49,349 nucleotides of DNA, from positions 1 through 49,349 of the forward strand of contig JAMYHX010000321.1 of assembly GCA_025529335.1 (NCBI GenBank), written 5' to 3'. The DNA comes from Rhizopus sp. PT2906 (taxonomy: Eukaryota > Mucoromycota > Mucoromycetes > Mucorales > Rhizopodaceae). Below the pieces are notes generated by a model. That model saw only the letters and a list, made by a program, of their open reading frames with translations, searched no databases and had not been told where the DNA came from. How positions within the stretch are numbered: position 1 is the stretch's first letter; each line of letters starts with the position of its first letter. The position numbers were made by a program, and so were the translations under genes. This document shows positions 34,260-46,715 of the stretch, piece after piece.

Positions 34260-34987
34260 AAGTGAGCAACTTGCGCAAGAGAGAAGAATGGCAACCAGAG
34301 ATATTACTCTGCGTAGTGTGTTCGTAAACGCCACCAAATAAAGTGTCAATGCTTACAGCTGAAGGAATGTGATCATTTTGGCATCTATTGTATAATAGCC
34401 AATTGCGTGATGTTTATTGACTATTATATGTACCATCTGTTATATCTGTGTTTAGAACAAGAGAAATACAGAGTATTGATGAGACTCTTGGGCGTCTTTG
34501 ATTCATGATTCGAAAAGAAGTGAAAGTAACATTTTAGAAAAATGGAAACTAAAGCGCAATCAAAGGGCATACCTCTTATCATGAACCAATCAGTAAGTAG
34601 CAAAACCAAAGTGCGAGAGTGATGTTGATAATAATTATCTCAATGTATAGTATGAATAATACTAAATAAACATAGGCATATCGTTCTCTCTGTTACTACA
34701 TTTGTTCTAAAAAGAGATTCTTTTGCACGAAACAAAGTATCCTTTGTATTGTTTACGGACCTTCCCCCCTCTTTCAAAGACTAAAAGAAATCATTAGAGA
34801 ACTCAAAACATATGTTGAAAGGTCTAATAATAAAAATCGCCCAAAATTAAATTTCATTGGTTTAAAAAAAAATTCGGATTGAAGTAAAAAGGACTGTAAT
34901 TCAATCCATTTCTCTCTTTGCTTTTTTTTCCCTTTTTTTTTCGTTTTTCTCTCTTTCCCCCCCCCTTTTTTTTGCGTTTATATACAA
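31661..34987. other. 3.3-kb AT-rich gene-free region
   Basis: No open frame here shows a domain on either strand. Notable content: a cluster of TAGATC words at 33623-33713, a 41-nt T run at 34217-34257, a (GT)n at about 33476-33486, and a C/T-rich promoter-like tract at 34910-34975 just before the next gene. It could hide a non-coding RNA or a lost gene, but nothing in the sequence shows it. Confidence 0.4.
34217..34257. repeat. Homopolymer T(41)
   Basis: An uninterrupted run of 41 T. It could be an assembled poly(A) tail of a retro-inserted copy on the minus strand, but no target duplication or coding relic was seen beside it. Confidence 0.9.
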
Positions 34988-35829
34988 ATGGATTTAACGA
35001 ATAAAGAGTTATTGATGAAACGCTTAGCTGATGCTAGTCAAATAAAGATATACCCGCCTATGCCTTCTAGATATGAAGTACCATTAAGAAAAATACTGTT
35101 GACTACAAGGTATAACAAAACAAAAAAAAAAGACATTTTGTTAAATTCATGAAAAATAATAAATGTTGCACCCTACATAGATTATGGAATAATGTACGTA
35201 GGCAACAGCAAATTCTATTAGAATTACCTCCAGATGCTTGGCTAGCTGAAGGATTGGATGATTTCATTAGTCATCAAGGATCATTAAACCATACTGAGGA
35301 TGCTACGGAAATAAAGTGTACGCATACAACAATCGATGCTACCGAAACTGCCGAGGATAAATCTCTTGATAATCATGTTATGACTACTACTACTACTACT
35401 ACTACTACAGTTGATAGTACTAGTGATAATAATAGCAGCCTTGATAGTAACATACTTTCATCTTGCGACTGGTCATGGTTTAACCAAGTTGACAAGGACA
35501 CATTATCCACTACAAGTGAAACTCTACTTTTGGATACAATAAGCGCTTCATCTAATAGTTCCAATACGTCTAATACATTACAGCAAGAACAAGATGATAC
35601 CCAATTACTATTAAATTGTATAAAGTCCAATAACCTATTGTCTCATGAACCTGAAGTAAAGCGATCAAGGGATGGAGAAGATATGGAAGAAAATCAAGTG
35701 AAAAAATTAAAGAAAATGGACCAAGATCAATTTTTACTACACTTTACACTTCCTGATGCTCCGGGTTCACCGGCTGGTCCGGCTCCAACGTCTTCTGCTT
35801 CGAGTACTGCTGTGTTACTGAGTGCATAA
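34988..35829 (+). CDS. Unknown fungal protein, 256 aa, low-complexity
   Basis: Two exons, 34988-35109 and 35181-35829. The donor is GTATAA, the acceptor CATAG; the join gives ILLTTRLWNNVRRQQQILLE in frame. It starts MDLTNKELLMKRLADASQIK. The first about 75 residues look folded (YPPMPSRYEVPLRKILL, LELPPDAWLAEGLDDFISHQ). The rest is low-complexity: poly-Thr from an (ACT)n repeat (about 35383-35410), Ser/Asn tracts, and a basic KRSRDGEDMEENQVKKLKK that could be a nuclear signal. I do not recognise a family. A transcription or chromatin cofactor is possible but is only a guess from composition. Confidence 0.75.
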
Positions 35830-36208
35830 GTACACTTCATGATACTTTTTCTTTTTTTTTCTGTTGTCCCTTTTTTTTCTTCAACAAAAAAGAAAGGGCA
35901 AGAGTAGAAAATAGGAAAAAGAGTGGGTTAATGTAGTTACATCATTATAAAAAAGAGGAAAAAGACTAAAAAAAAAAAAACAAAAAAAAACGAAAAAAAA
36001 AAAGTGATTTGATGGCAAATAATTCAAGGAGTTTCTCGCAAAAAGAAAAAACTCCCTCTATACAAAATGTCTCTCCTTTTTGTATCCCCTTATTAAAATA
36101 AACTCTAATGAAAAATAGGAGTTAATTCAAGACATCTTTTTATACTTATATTTGTAACATTTGATCTTTTTGTATTTCTTTAACTTATAAAAAAAAGTCT
36201 TTAAAAAA
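35830..36208. other. Spacer between tandem plus-strand genes
   Basis: A 379-bp, A- and T-run-rich spacer containing the 3' end of the 256-aa gene and the promoter of the AGC kinase. No gene is seen. Confidence 0.4.
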
Positions 36209-37474
36209 ATGGACGCAAGCATAAAGTCGCCTTCATCATATGGAACTCCACATTTCTCTCGTATAAAATCTTTTTTTTCATCTAGCAAATATTATAGTAA
36301 TAGTAATTCACCAAGTACAACAATCAATGAATTTACTATACCAAATGATTTTGGTAATTTACAACATCAAAAAAGCTTCAAAAGCAATAGCTGGTTTTCA
36401 TCATCAGTATCAACTATTGTAAATAATAGCAGTAATAGTAGTAGCATTAGTATTACTAGTAATAATAAATCACCGCCACCAACGCCTGTAATGCCTCCCA
36501 TTGTCATCGATGACATGATCAAAAAGCCATCTCCATCTTTATATACACTTGATCGTAAAGTTTTAGCTGCCACAAAGAACATTAATCGTCGATCTTATGC
36601 TGCAAATAGTGTGAAAATCAGACAAGTGGAAGTCGGACCAAGTAGTTTTTCCAAAATCCGTATGCTTGGTAAAGGCGATGTTGGTCGAGTTTACCTTGTC
36701 AAACAAAAAGGAACAGATAAAACTATGGCAATGAAAGTGCTTTCAAAAAAAGAAATGTTGAGAAGAAATAAAGTTAAAAGAGTACTAGCAGAACAAGAAA
36801 TTTTATCTAGTGCAAATCACCCATTTATTATATCTTTATATCATTCATTTCAAAGTCAAGATCATTTGTATTTTGTTATGGAATATTGTCTTGGTGGCGA
36901 ATTTTTTAGAGCATTACAATCAAGGCCTGGTAAATGTTTAAGTGAAGAAGATTCTAAATTTTACGCTGCTGAAGTTATTGCAGCTCTTGAATATCTTCAT
37001 TTACAAGGATTTATTTACAGAGATTTGAAGCCTGAAAGTGAGTATTTATACTTGTAAAGCGAAATGTTACTAAAGTTGATTCTAGATATACTGTTACATC
37101 AAAGTGGACATCTCATGTTGACTGATTTCGATTTAAGTAAACAATCATTTCCACCCGGACTACCTGGTATTGTAAAGTCAAACTCCCCCCATATTGTAGG
37201 TTGACAACATGTATGATACTTCTACTGCTTTTTAACTCATGTATAAATTTATAGCCGCCTTCCATTGATACAAGAAGTTGTATTTCACACTTAAGAACCA
37301 ATAGTTTTGTTGGAACGGAAGGTAAATCAAGTATTATAAACCTTTCGAATAATTCAAATTTACCCAATTTACATACATGATAGAATATATTGCTCCAGAA
37401 GTCATTCGTAGTTGGGGTCATTCAAGTAGTGTCGATTGGTGGACATTAGGTATCTTGATTTACGAAATGCTTGT

Positions 37475-37513
<39 letters not shown>

Positions 37514-38148
37514 CCTTAATTATGGATTTGTTTATCAAAGCACATGCCCCCTTTATTAAACTATGTTTTCTGTTTGTTAGTATGGTACAACACCATTTAA
37601 GGGGTCAAATCGAAATGAAACCTTTCACCACATTATGAATTCTGAAATTAGTTTCCCTCCACCACATAAAAAGCAACCGCAGGCGGTTTCTAATTCTTGC
37701 AAAAACCTCATTCGTCGTTTATTAGACAAACAAGAAGCTAAAAGACTTGGTTCGAAAGTAGGTGCATCTGAAGTGAAAGCACATCCCTTTTTCAAGTCGC
37801 TTAAATTTGCTTTACTACGACATATGACTCCGCCTATTGTACCTGGTGTTACAACAACTCCATCAGCATTTTACCGTCCTCCTCATCTCAATAATAAGAG
37901 TACGAGTTTAAATCTGGATGCAGATGAAGCTATTTCAGTTACTTCTAGTAACAATTTTAATACCATAAATATGCAAGATCCATTTGCAAAGTTTAATTCA
38001 GGTATTGTTTTGTTTTGCATTTCTTTTTCCATCGATTGTTCCTAACATTTCATGCATAAACATAGTTACATTATACCATGAAGGTGATTCTGATTCAGAG
38101 ACCATAGCGCTTAATAGCGATGATGATGATGAAAATGAAAAATTATAA
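36209..38148 (+). CDS. FPK1: AGC protein kinase, Nrc-2/Fpk1 family
   Basis: In yeast, Fpk1/Fpk2 phosphorylate plasma-membrane lipid flippases; Neurospora nrc-2 represses conidiation. Six exons: 36209-37037, 37086-37195, 37255-37321, 37384-37472, 37581-38001 and 38066-38148, 532 aa. An unstructured Ser/Asn-rich N-terminus of about 140 residues precedes the kinase domain: MLGKGDVGRVYLVKQ, MAMKVLSKKE, VMEYCLGGEFFRAL, IYRDLKPENILL, LTDFDLSKQ, SFVGTEEYIAPEVI and WWTLGILIYEMLYGTTPFKG. DFD in place of DFG and YRD in place of HRD are normal in this subgroup. RLGSKVGASEVKAHPFFK and a C-terminal extension with DPFAKFNSV, like the AGC tail, follow. It ends in Asp-rich EGDSDSETIALNSDDDDENE. Intron 4 contains an A(32) run. 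Confidence 0.93.
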
Positions 38149-38933
38149 TATACAATAATAAAATAAAAACAACAAAAATTGCTGTGCATAATTTTAATAT
38201 CTTCAATAAATCACTTACATGTTCAAGTTTATTTATATAAACGTGGTATACTATATTTGATCATGTACATACATTTTTATAGTAGAAGCACGAAGACAAT
38301 CACATAAATTTAATACTGAATACTTACACATGTGTATATGAATCCTGAGAAAAAAAAAATACATGCATAATAAAATATAAAATTGCCATCCAATTAGAAT
38401 ACTTGCATTGTCATGTCAAAATCTATGTGGAACAATAATATTTGCTTCAAACGTCTTTTCGTAATGACATACTAGCATGTGGACAGTACATAATACTCTA
38501 TCTCAAAGTGCAGTAACCAATGACATGCATAAAAAAGAACCAAAAATATAATATATGATAAACGGAAGCTAAATGAGAAACGACAAGAAAAATGAAATAA
38601 GCCTAGCCTTGCTCAATTGCTTATCAAGAAACGCCATGTAAACCCTGTTTTTTGCAACAGCATATTGAGAGGGATCAAAAGTGGGGACTGACAAGGCATC
38701 TTGTTTATTTTGCCACAACACTCTATAATTAACAAGCTTTGACTCTGTGATGCTTTCAGAACAAACTACAGTTCACAAACTAAAATGGAATTTGTTTTTT
38801 TTTATTGTAGGCACCTGGCTTGCATAAAAGTTAAACTTTTATACTTTTCAATATTCAGCGTCAGGAACTTGTTATTTTTCTGTGCCCAATCTCCTACTAA
38901 ACACTTTATACATATCCTAATCACTGCTAAATA
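38149..38933. other. AT-rich intergenic, no gene
   Basis: The 3' flank of the kinase gene. No protein-like frame or element end was seen before the inverted-repeat element starts. Confidence 0.35.
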
Positions 38934-40944
38934 GATATGAGTTAGTTACATTATGCTACGTATTTTTAAGTTTATTTTATATATCACGAAAGTCTTAAGA
39001 GCACGTAAAATTTGCCACTTTTTTCTTAAAAACTGAATCTCATTTTCATCCCTGATCTACTTTTTTTTTGTCATTAAATTACACCAAAAAAAAAAAAGAG
39101 AAGTTATTGTGTGAATTTAATAAAATTTACCACCGTCAAGCAACTTATTGCATGATTAAAATGGTATGAAATATAAATAAAGAGACGTTTAAAGGATTTT
39201 TTCTCCTTAGATTTTATAAATGTAATTCATTATTCCTCATAATAAATGTGTAGTACAAAGTACAAGAAACTTTTGTAAAATCAATTAAAGTATTTGAATT
39301 GAAAAACTATTTTACTGCATTGTTTCAATTTATAATGAGTTGTTACATTCATAATTACTATGTTTTTTGACTTAAATATCCCCTACATACCATTAGCATT
39401 GCAAAAAAATAACAATTTCGACGAATTTTCTCTAGATTTTCATGCATCTCCGGCTTGGCGGTAATTTAAATTTGAAATTTTCAGATGATGAAAAAATTGA
39501 TAAAAATAATCCTAAATTTTTAAAATGCAAAATTGACATCGAAAGTGTATAGTAACGTGGCTAGCTCTATTAAATAACCTCAACATAAAATTTAATTCTA
39601 CATTTAATGGTATATGCATTAAAAAAATTTATCACCAACAATTTTGTAAAAAAGGCAGCAAAAAAATGAAAATCAGTTTTTAGTGATTTCAAAAATACTT
39701 TCATAGTTAAGTTTTAAACTTAGTGTTACAAAAAAATAACGCAAAAAAATTCCTATCATTTGAGGCATTATTTGGCACTTTAGCTCTGGTTTTCATAAAG
39801 TTATTAGCTTTTTTCGAAAAATTCAAATTTTGGAGGAGGGTATACAAGGGGAAAATTCATAATTTTTCAAAATTGATTTTATAATGAAATATAATAAAGC
39901 CAAATGAAAGAATCATTTTTGGCTTATAAAGTATGTGCTTAAAAGGTTGCTACCTCGAGTTACAGTCCATTGAAGTTGTGTTTTTGTATCCTTTTCATGG
40001 AAATAACTTTATAAATAATATATAAGCTTTATTGGGATTTTTGCTAGATTTATGTTTCTCCTTTATATAACTGTTTTAAAACATTACTCTTTGAGATTGC
40101 TTTAAAATTGCAAGAGTTATCAACCGAAAAGTCGATTTTGTGGCAATTTTCTTCGTATTTTAAGATACAGACCGCATAAAACGGAGTTTTGTCATTTAAG
40201 CTCCGTAATTTGAGCTGGATATGTAGTAAATTTACTCTTTGAAGGGATTTTTTGGTACAATCTTTAGGGTAACGTTGTAAAAATTATTGTAACGTAAGTT
40301 GTTCTTTAATATTCTGTACCTATCATCTAATACAATTATTGCGCTTGCGCTCGGCTGTTTTGCGAACGCTGAGATATCTCTTTGAAAAATTCATGTTTTC
40401 TAAAAAAAAAAAAAAAAAAAAAAACAAAAAAAAAAACCTTATTTGGATCTGATAAAGCTCACTTATAACTATAACAAGAACAAAAAACAATTGCTGCTCA
40501 GTTTAACGAATATTCTAAAGTTCAATACAAAAAAAAATTTAAAAAAAAAGTGCCCAAAAGTTTTTTATACTAAAGTATGTTAAGAGCTTTAGAACAAGTA
40601 AATTTTATTATTAAAAAATTTTAGTATATCTTAATTTTTGTAGGGATATTAGAATTTGAAGTTTCTAAATTCTAGGCCTAAAATGCGTGCAAAAATATGA
40701 AACATTAGCACTGAAAATGGTATACCAGCTGTAGAAAAACAGGGTGTTTTTAAATGCTAGTTTTTGAATTAAAGTCGAGCATCTCAGGTAAATTGGAATA
40801 TAAAAGTTATTTAGGGGAAAAAAAAAAAAAGTAGATTAGGAATGAAGATGAGACTCAATTTTTAAGAAAAAAGTGCGAGTTTTACGTATTTTGAGACTTT
40901 CGTGAGTTCCAGAATGAATTAAAGAATAAGTAACATAATGCGAT
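38934..40944. mobile_element. AT-rich non-coding element with about 130-bp inverted ends
   Basis: The left end 38934-39069 and the right end 40819-40944 are inverted copies of each other. Shared words include CACGAAAGTCT, ACTTTTTTCTTAAAAA and ATCTACTTTTTTTTT, in the same order and spacing, and I estimate most positions agree. The 1.75 kb between them is very AT-rich, with A and T runs and no long open frame. A diverged relative in reverse orientation is at 47721-48420. This is the layout of a non-autonomous DNA transposon or foldback element; no transposase is visible. Confidence 0.6.
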
Positions 40945-41128
40945 TAGGTCATACCTATTTAAAAATTTTCTGGGGTATACAGTACATAAAAATCATTTAT
41001 TGTGAGCTTTTTAGTTGTAGAAAAGAGGACATGTTTCTGGCGTTGAAGATCAAAACCTTTGAAAATTCAAATTTTGCCAAGCAGGTTCCTCAAAAAAAAA
41101 AACACAAAATCCATTTTAGCCTATAGAG

Positions 41129-41159
<31 letters not shown>

Positions 41160-42276
41160 GGGGCGGTTTATCAGATTGTTAAAAGCTCATCAATTATAAA
41201 ATGTGAATTTTATCCAACTAAATAAATTTTTATAAAGTGAGTAAATATTATTTTTTATTGATTATTTAAGTTACACCCAATGCAAACAGTCGCACCCACC
41301 TCAAAGATGTGTCAAATCAGATCAAAATAAATTGAATGAGGCTTAAAGACGGCGATTGCAGAATTGAACATGGCAATTCCAAGCATTATGTGGTGGCATT
41401 GAAGACTGTTTGACTGAATTATTCAGTGGGCTCAATTTTTTATTCAGTTAAAGCGATGGCCTGGAATTACCATGTTTAAGCCTGGAGCCACCATAGTTTG
41501 TGTTGTTTCAGCCACATTTTGATTTGGCTCAATCTATTTTTGATTTGTTGAACTTCATAATGCTTGGTTCAACCAAATTCAAATAATAGGAAAACATGAT
41601 TGCCATCGACAAATTGTTCGTTCGCATTTTAGTGAACCAATGTCAAACATTTCCTTGCAATCAGTTTGTGCTTTTTGGCCATCTTCCTCGATTTTTTCAC
41701 CCAGATCAAACAAAGTTTGAAGATTTATATTTTGGTGCGTCATGCTATCAAAATTTAACCATGGGCACGGATCAGTGCTTTGAATCCTCCGTTCACAGTT
41801 CCAACTGACTAACCTCAACACCAGACGTTCCATCAAGCTTTTTAATTGGGATTTTTTGGTATCTTTCTCTTCTATAGTATTCCAGAAAGCAAGCTAATGC
41901 TGAGATTATACTCATGTGGCTACTCCAATTACCCTTCAGTAAGGATAATGCTATATCGTGGCATCTCGAAGTGTGTTTCTCACAAGTCCTATCTGGTTAC
42001 CTTTGGCTTTCAGATATACAAAAATGTTACTATGACAAGCATCCATTTAACAAAGAAATTTTAATGAATCACTCTAACACATCCTTTTAGCCAGATTTAT
42101 TAAAGGTGATAACGAATATCTCCCTGTAATCTCCTCCACTTTTCTGACAAAAAGGAAATTTATAAACTTATACACGAAAACCGAATTCCTGAGGTTTGAA
42201 AGTTCTTTCTACTCATTTTTGTTTCAATCTGTTATTCCTTATTTCTGAATTTTATTATTTATTTATACAATTTATT
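40945..42276. other. AT-rich spacer with weak open frames
   Basis: Contains a T(29) run at 41131-41159. Frames at 41596-41808 (+), 41836-41579 (-) and 41846-42064 (+) have no domain I recognise. The 41280-41840 stretch is less AT-rich than its surroundings and could be an old relic. No element termini were seen. Confidence 0.35.
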
Positions 42277-43313
42277 TTAATAAGGCTTGAATTTTCTAGT
42301 TTGTTTTAATTGAGCAATCTTTGCCTTATCCTCTTCGAAACGTTTTCTCAAATCAACCAATTCATTCTGCTTCTTTTCACGCATTTGGAAACGATAAAAG
42401 TTGACCAATTCCTTTTTCTTTTTAAGTTGATGTTCTCTTTGAGCTTCAGCTGCTTCTGCAGTAATTGATCCAACATGAATTGTACCATCAGTTGCTTTTG
42501 TCTTCTTATGACGAACAACCACAGTAAAACCGTCATCATCCATTTGATTCATACGTTCCAACTTTTCACGCTCCTTTTGATATTCATCGGCTTTGAATTT
42601 CATCATGAATGAATCAACTTCTTGTTGAAGATCCATTGCACTGGGTCGTGATAAATCGTATGCTAAAATATAACCTGAAAAAGGAGAATTTAATATCATA
42701 AAAATAAAGTAAATTAACATAAAAACCTACGTTCAAAACCTAAAGGTTGATCAAATGCTTCATCTTCCTTTGCCCATTTCTTTTCAACACGACGCATGGA
42801 CAGCACTTGTGTCAGATCATCTTCTGTGCTAAATACAATATGTGCTGAGGATCCACTTGTGAATAATCTCCTTAATTCTCTGACTTCTGGTTCTACTTGC
42901 TCTTGTTGTTTTTGATGCTTTTTGCTTTTTTTATTTGTAGCAGCTTCTAATTGTTGTTGGTTTTGTTTAGCTGCAATTTTCCAATAATCTTCAGAAACAG
43001 AAGAACCAGAATCACTATAAGTAATTTGATCAATACCATGGCCCTTGAAAAGTTTCTTAATATGACGATCAGTTGTATCAGCAGGTAAATTCAACATGAA
43101 AAGAGTACGATCCTTGATATCCTCATCGACAAGTGATTTACTATCGTGCTTTCTGATATAAAAGTAGTGACGGACATTTTTGTTGTTTTCATCCATAATG
43201 ACAGGAAGTACTTTAAAGCCTTGGAAATCTTCCAATTGTTTAGGAGTTTTGTCTTGCACTTCAACTGTTTGCTTGGTAGCAGTAGCAGAGCTTGATTTCT
43301 TTGCTTTAGCCAT
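42277..43313 (-). CDS. RRP7: Ribosomal RNA-processing protein 7
   Basis: Nucleolar factor for 40S subunit assembly (pre-18S rRNA processing, UTP-C complex in yeast). Two exons, 43313-42731 and 42674-42277, 326 aa. The N-terminal part has FQGFKVLPVIMDENNKNVRH and the RRM-like RTLFMLNLPADTTDRHIKKL, then RRLFTSGSSAHIVFSTEDD. A Gln/Lys-rich insert follows. The intron join at GFERYILAYDLSRPS is exact for the family. The C-terminal RRP7 domain has MDDDGFTVVVRHKKTKATDG and ends NFYRFQMREKKQNELVDLRK...FKPY, the usual basic helical tail. Donor GTAGGT is slightly unusual. Length is close to fungal orthologues. Confidence 0.95.
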
Positions 43314-43457
43314 GATATTTATGTGTATATATATTCGAAAAACAAATCCAAAAGAATATGAAAAAATGTCAAAAAAATATATTGTTCAATGTGGCTCATT
43401 TCAATTAAGCATTTTGAAGGAAGGGTATTTTAAGTCACATTGAAGCATGTCTCTTCT

Positions 43458-45047
43458 TTATTTATTTGATGCAGGAGCATCAGAATCTACAATAGTAGTA
43501 GATGCTGATTTAGGTAAAGATGTAGTAGTATTACTATTCAATGAGTTAATAGAATTTCTAGTTTTTGTCTGAGGCGGTGTAGTAGGAATTGGGATATCTT
43601 CTGGGGTAATATCTGCCTTTACTTTCATGTATATCATGCCAACAATTCTCAATCCAATGGCTCGACTTTTAAGAGTTTCTCGAGGCACAGTAGGGTCTGT
43701 TAATACTCTATCACATACTTCTCTTAAAACACTTTCAACTTCTAATTTCGAACCTCTCCATATAGCTTGGAGTCCCTAAATAATTTTTGAAAGTTAAAGC
43801 AAAATGTCATTGATTGAATATAATGCATTTGTACCTTTGTTGCTGCTTCAGTTTCTAATTTAATTCTTTGCTCTTCTGTTAAATCACCTTTTTCCTCAGC
43901 CTTTTGTAATTCTGTATAACTAGATTGCAAGTCAAGTGCAGACCTAAGCGTGCCCACAGTTTCACTGAATATATATCCTTTCTCTTTCATGGAATGGAAC
44001 ATTCCACCTAGTCCAAATGCAAAACCTTTGTTGATGTATTGTTGCGCTTTTGCTGCATAAGTATACCCGATAGCATTTAATAGTTCTACGCCATGACTCT
44101 CACGCTTAAGATCTTCTGCTTCGATTTGAATAATATTGGAAAAAGCTGCAGATCGAGCTTCTTCAGGGATATCATTGAGTTCTGTATACAAACTAAGCTT
44201 GTTGATTAGCTTTGTAGCTAATGCTTGTACTCGGGTTTCTCGGGCTGCGCTACGAGCTTTTTCTATTTTTTCTTTCTTTTCTTCACGCTCTGCTTTTTGT
44301 TCGGGTGTTAATAATTTGGGATCTATATCTTCTTGTTCTTGTTCTTGTGTTTCAAGAGCATCCCTCATGTCTCTTCCAATGGAAATTTCTCCAATGATAT
44401 CTACAAAACGATCACCACCAAATGATTGTTTAAAGAAATCCTCGGGGTCAACTAATTGTAATTAATGTTAAAAACAAATGATTTGATTTTTTATATATAT
44501 ATATATCTATATACCAAAACCACCATCAGGACGCACGCCATTTTCTTCACCAAATTCATTATATCTTTTTCTTAATGCTGGGTCTGATAGTATTTGGTAA
44601 GCTTCGGATATCTTTTTAAACTTTTCTTCTGCAGTTGGGTCATTAGGGTTTTTATCTGGATGGTATTTAATCGCTAATTTTCTATATGCTTTCTTAATAT
44701 CAATTTGTGTTGCTAACGGTGAAACTCCAAGAGTATCATAATATTCTGTTGAAACTGGATTTTCATCTATACATTTTATAATCTTTAGAATAAAATTTGA
44801 TGTGTAATTATGATAAATAATTACCAGTTCCTCTTTTTCTGGACCATTTAGAAGTAGTTTTTGTATTTGTCTTTATTTTTGTACCAGTAGCGTCTATTTC
44901 AAAGGACGAAATAGCACGACACGACCAGCATTGCACTTCAACTTTGGTATTCTTGACACCTAAAGCTGGCAAAAACTCAACTGGTTGAGAACACTCTTTA
45001 CATACAGTTTGAATATAAGGTTCTGGTTTCCGAGATTGATATGCCAT
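43458..45047 (-). CDS. J-domain protein with DnaJ-X domain and N-terminal zinc ribbon
   Basis: Four exons: 45047-44825, 44766-44515, 44451-43835 and 43775-43458, 469 aa. The first 45 residues carry CKECSQPVEF...VQCWSC, two CxxC knuckles spaced like a zinc ribbon. The J domain starts EYYDTLGVSPLATQIDIKKA, with the HPD triad in KYHPDKNPNDPTAEEKFKK and RKRYNEFGEENG. GGFVDPEDFFKQSFGGDRF and the long helical region with LATKLINKLSLYT, LNAIGYTYAAKAQQY and LGLRIVGMIYMKV-like residues (IGLRIVGMIYMKVKADIT) match the DnaJ-X domain of Caj1/Djp1-type co-chaperones, which act with Hsp70 and, for Djp1, in peroxisomal import. The Thr/Ser-rich tail is unconserved. The zinc ribbon is an addition to the yeast layout. 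Confidence 0.92.
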
Positions 45048-46173
45048 TTTGAATAAAAATGAAAAAAAAAAAAAAAAAAAAAAATAAAGGCAAAAGCAAA
45101 TAATTATATGTCTGCCATTTGAATAAAACTAATCCCGATAAGACTGTGGTAGCACAAAATGGGTCAGGCATTTACAACCTCATTTTCTTGTTTTGGAACT
45201 ATAATGAACAACTCTGATGAAATAAATTAAATATGTTTTTAAATACTAAAATTACAATCATATAACAGCAAGAAGTTTTATAATATTTTTTTTGTTGCAA
45301 GAAAGCACTACCTTAAAATGTTTTACTCGTTACAAATAAGATCCTTTTCACTTGTAGCTACATTTTACAGTATTATATGCAAAGTTGCCAATCATCAAAA
45401 TTAAACCTGGAAAAGAAGCTTTCATTGTAGTAATCTCAGGTATACGATACGTTCCCTATATTCCTTCAATTTGTAATAGAAAAAAATTGAAACTATATAT
45501 TTTATGGAATGTTCCTTACACTTTTTTCATAACTTCAAAGTATATTCTTAGACTGTGTATCCCATCTTAAAGAAACAAACTTAATATATACCAAATGCTA
45601 CACTTGTAAGAAATGCTATAACATTTTTCTTTTTTGGAACTACTCAGAGATTGTGGAAAACATTGTTTTTCTCCATAGGGTGCGTATGAGAAAAGCGGCA
45701 AAAAAGTAAATTTTTAGAGCTTTGCCAGCTTCTTTGGTCCTTTTTTCTATATAGTTTTAATAATTTAGGAAAATTATAGATACAAAATAGCAAATGCTAA
45801 TAATATAATAGTAAAGCAAAGGAAATTTACTGCTCTGATCAATATGCTCCACTATCTTTTATGTAATCGACGATTTTCTAGACTATACAATTTAGTTTTT
45901 TTTTTATTCAAAATATCGTTCTATCTTTTGCGAACAAACTGCTACTTGAACTATGTAGATTAAGTGTGTATTTTGTTAAAAAAAAAAAAATACCTTAGCC
46001 TTCATCCTTAGATTGATCCAATCTGTCAAAGAATTGAGTTTAAATGGTGAAAATTTGTTTATTCGCTGACATTAGTACAACCCCCAGACAAGCTTTTATT
46101 CATCCCCTCCACAAATAAAAAGGGAAATCATTTCTTTTTTTTTTCTTTTTGTTAAAAATAATAAATATAAATC
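45048..46173. other. Divergent spacer (DnaJ gene / uL14m)
   Basis: A 1.1-kb AT-rich region with A(23) at 45062-45084 next to the DnaJ start, A and T runs near 45900-45990, and no recognisable gene. Confidence 0.4.
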
Positions 46174-46625
46174 ATGATTGGATTGAAAGGTACACTTAAC
46201 GTTATTGATAACTCTGGAGCTATTGTAGCTGAATGTATTCGAGTCATGAGTGGTGCTCGTTTCGCTAGATCTGGTAAATTTATATATATAACAAAAAATG
46301 ACAAGGGGTCCTAACAATAATAATTTTAGGTGATGAAATTGTTTGTGTAGTTAAGCGTGCTAGACCCATCAACCCAAATATTGCAGGAACTCAAGCAGCT
46401 GCACAAAAAGTAAAGAAGGGTGATGTTCGTCATGCACTTGTTGTTCGCACAAAGAAAGAAATGTCTCGTCCTGATGGCCGCACCATTCGTTTCGATGATA
46501 ATGCTTGTATTTTATTAAATCAAAAGAAGGAGCCTCTTGGTACTCGTGTATTAGGTGTCGTTTCCGCTGAGTTAAGGACAAAGAACTGGATGAAGGCTGT
46601 TTCTCTTGCACCCAGAATTGTATAA
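46174..46625 (+). CDS. MRPL38: Mitochondrial large-subunit ribosomal protein uL14m
   Basis: Two exons, 46174-46273 and 46330-46625, 131 aa. The sequence is bacterial-type L14: MIGLKGTLNVIDNSGAIVAE, SGDEIVCVVKRARP, VKKGDVRHALVVRTKKEMSR, PDGRTIRFDDNACILLNQKK, GTRVLGVVSAELR, and the end MKAVSLAPRIV. Cytosolic uL14 is clearly different, so this is the nuclear-encoded mitochondrial protein (MRPL38 in yeast). It binds large-subunit rRNA at the subunit interface. No long presequence is present, as is common for this protein in fungi. An AATAAA-like signal lies about 15 nt after the stop. Confidence 0.95.
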
Positions 46626-46715
46626 TAATAAGAAAAATCAATAAAAATTTAGAGTAATTCACACCAAGTATTCCATGAATGGTTATTAGCGTTTGAGATA
46701 TTTGAAAGATGAAAA

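Noticed and set aside
35373..35630. 85-aa minus-strand frame rich in Val and Leu
   Set aside because: It is produced by the (ACT)n and Ser/Asn-rich codons of the plus-strand gene read backwards.
41579..41836. 85-aa minus-strand frame with several Cys
   Set aside because: Cysteine spacing fits no zinc-finger pattern, there is no splice partner, and the surroundings look decayed.
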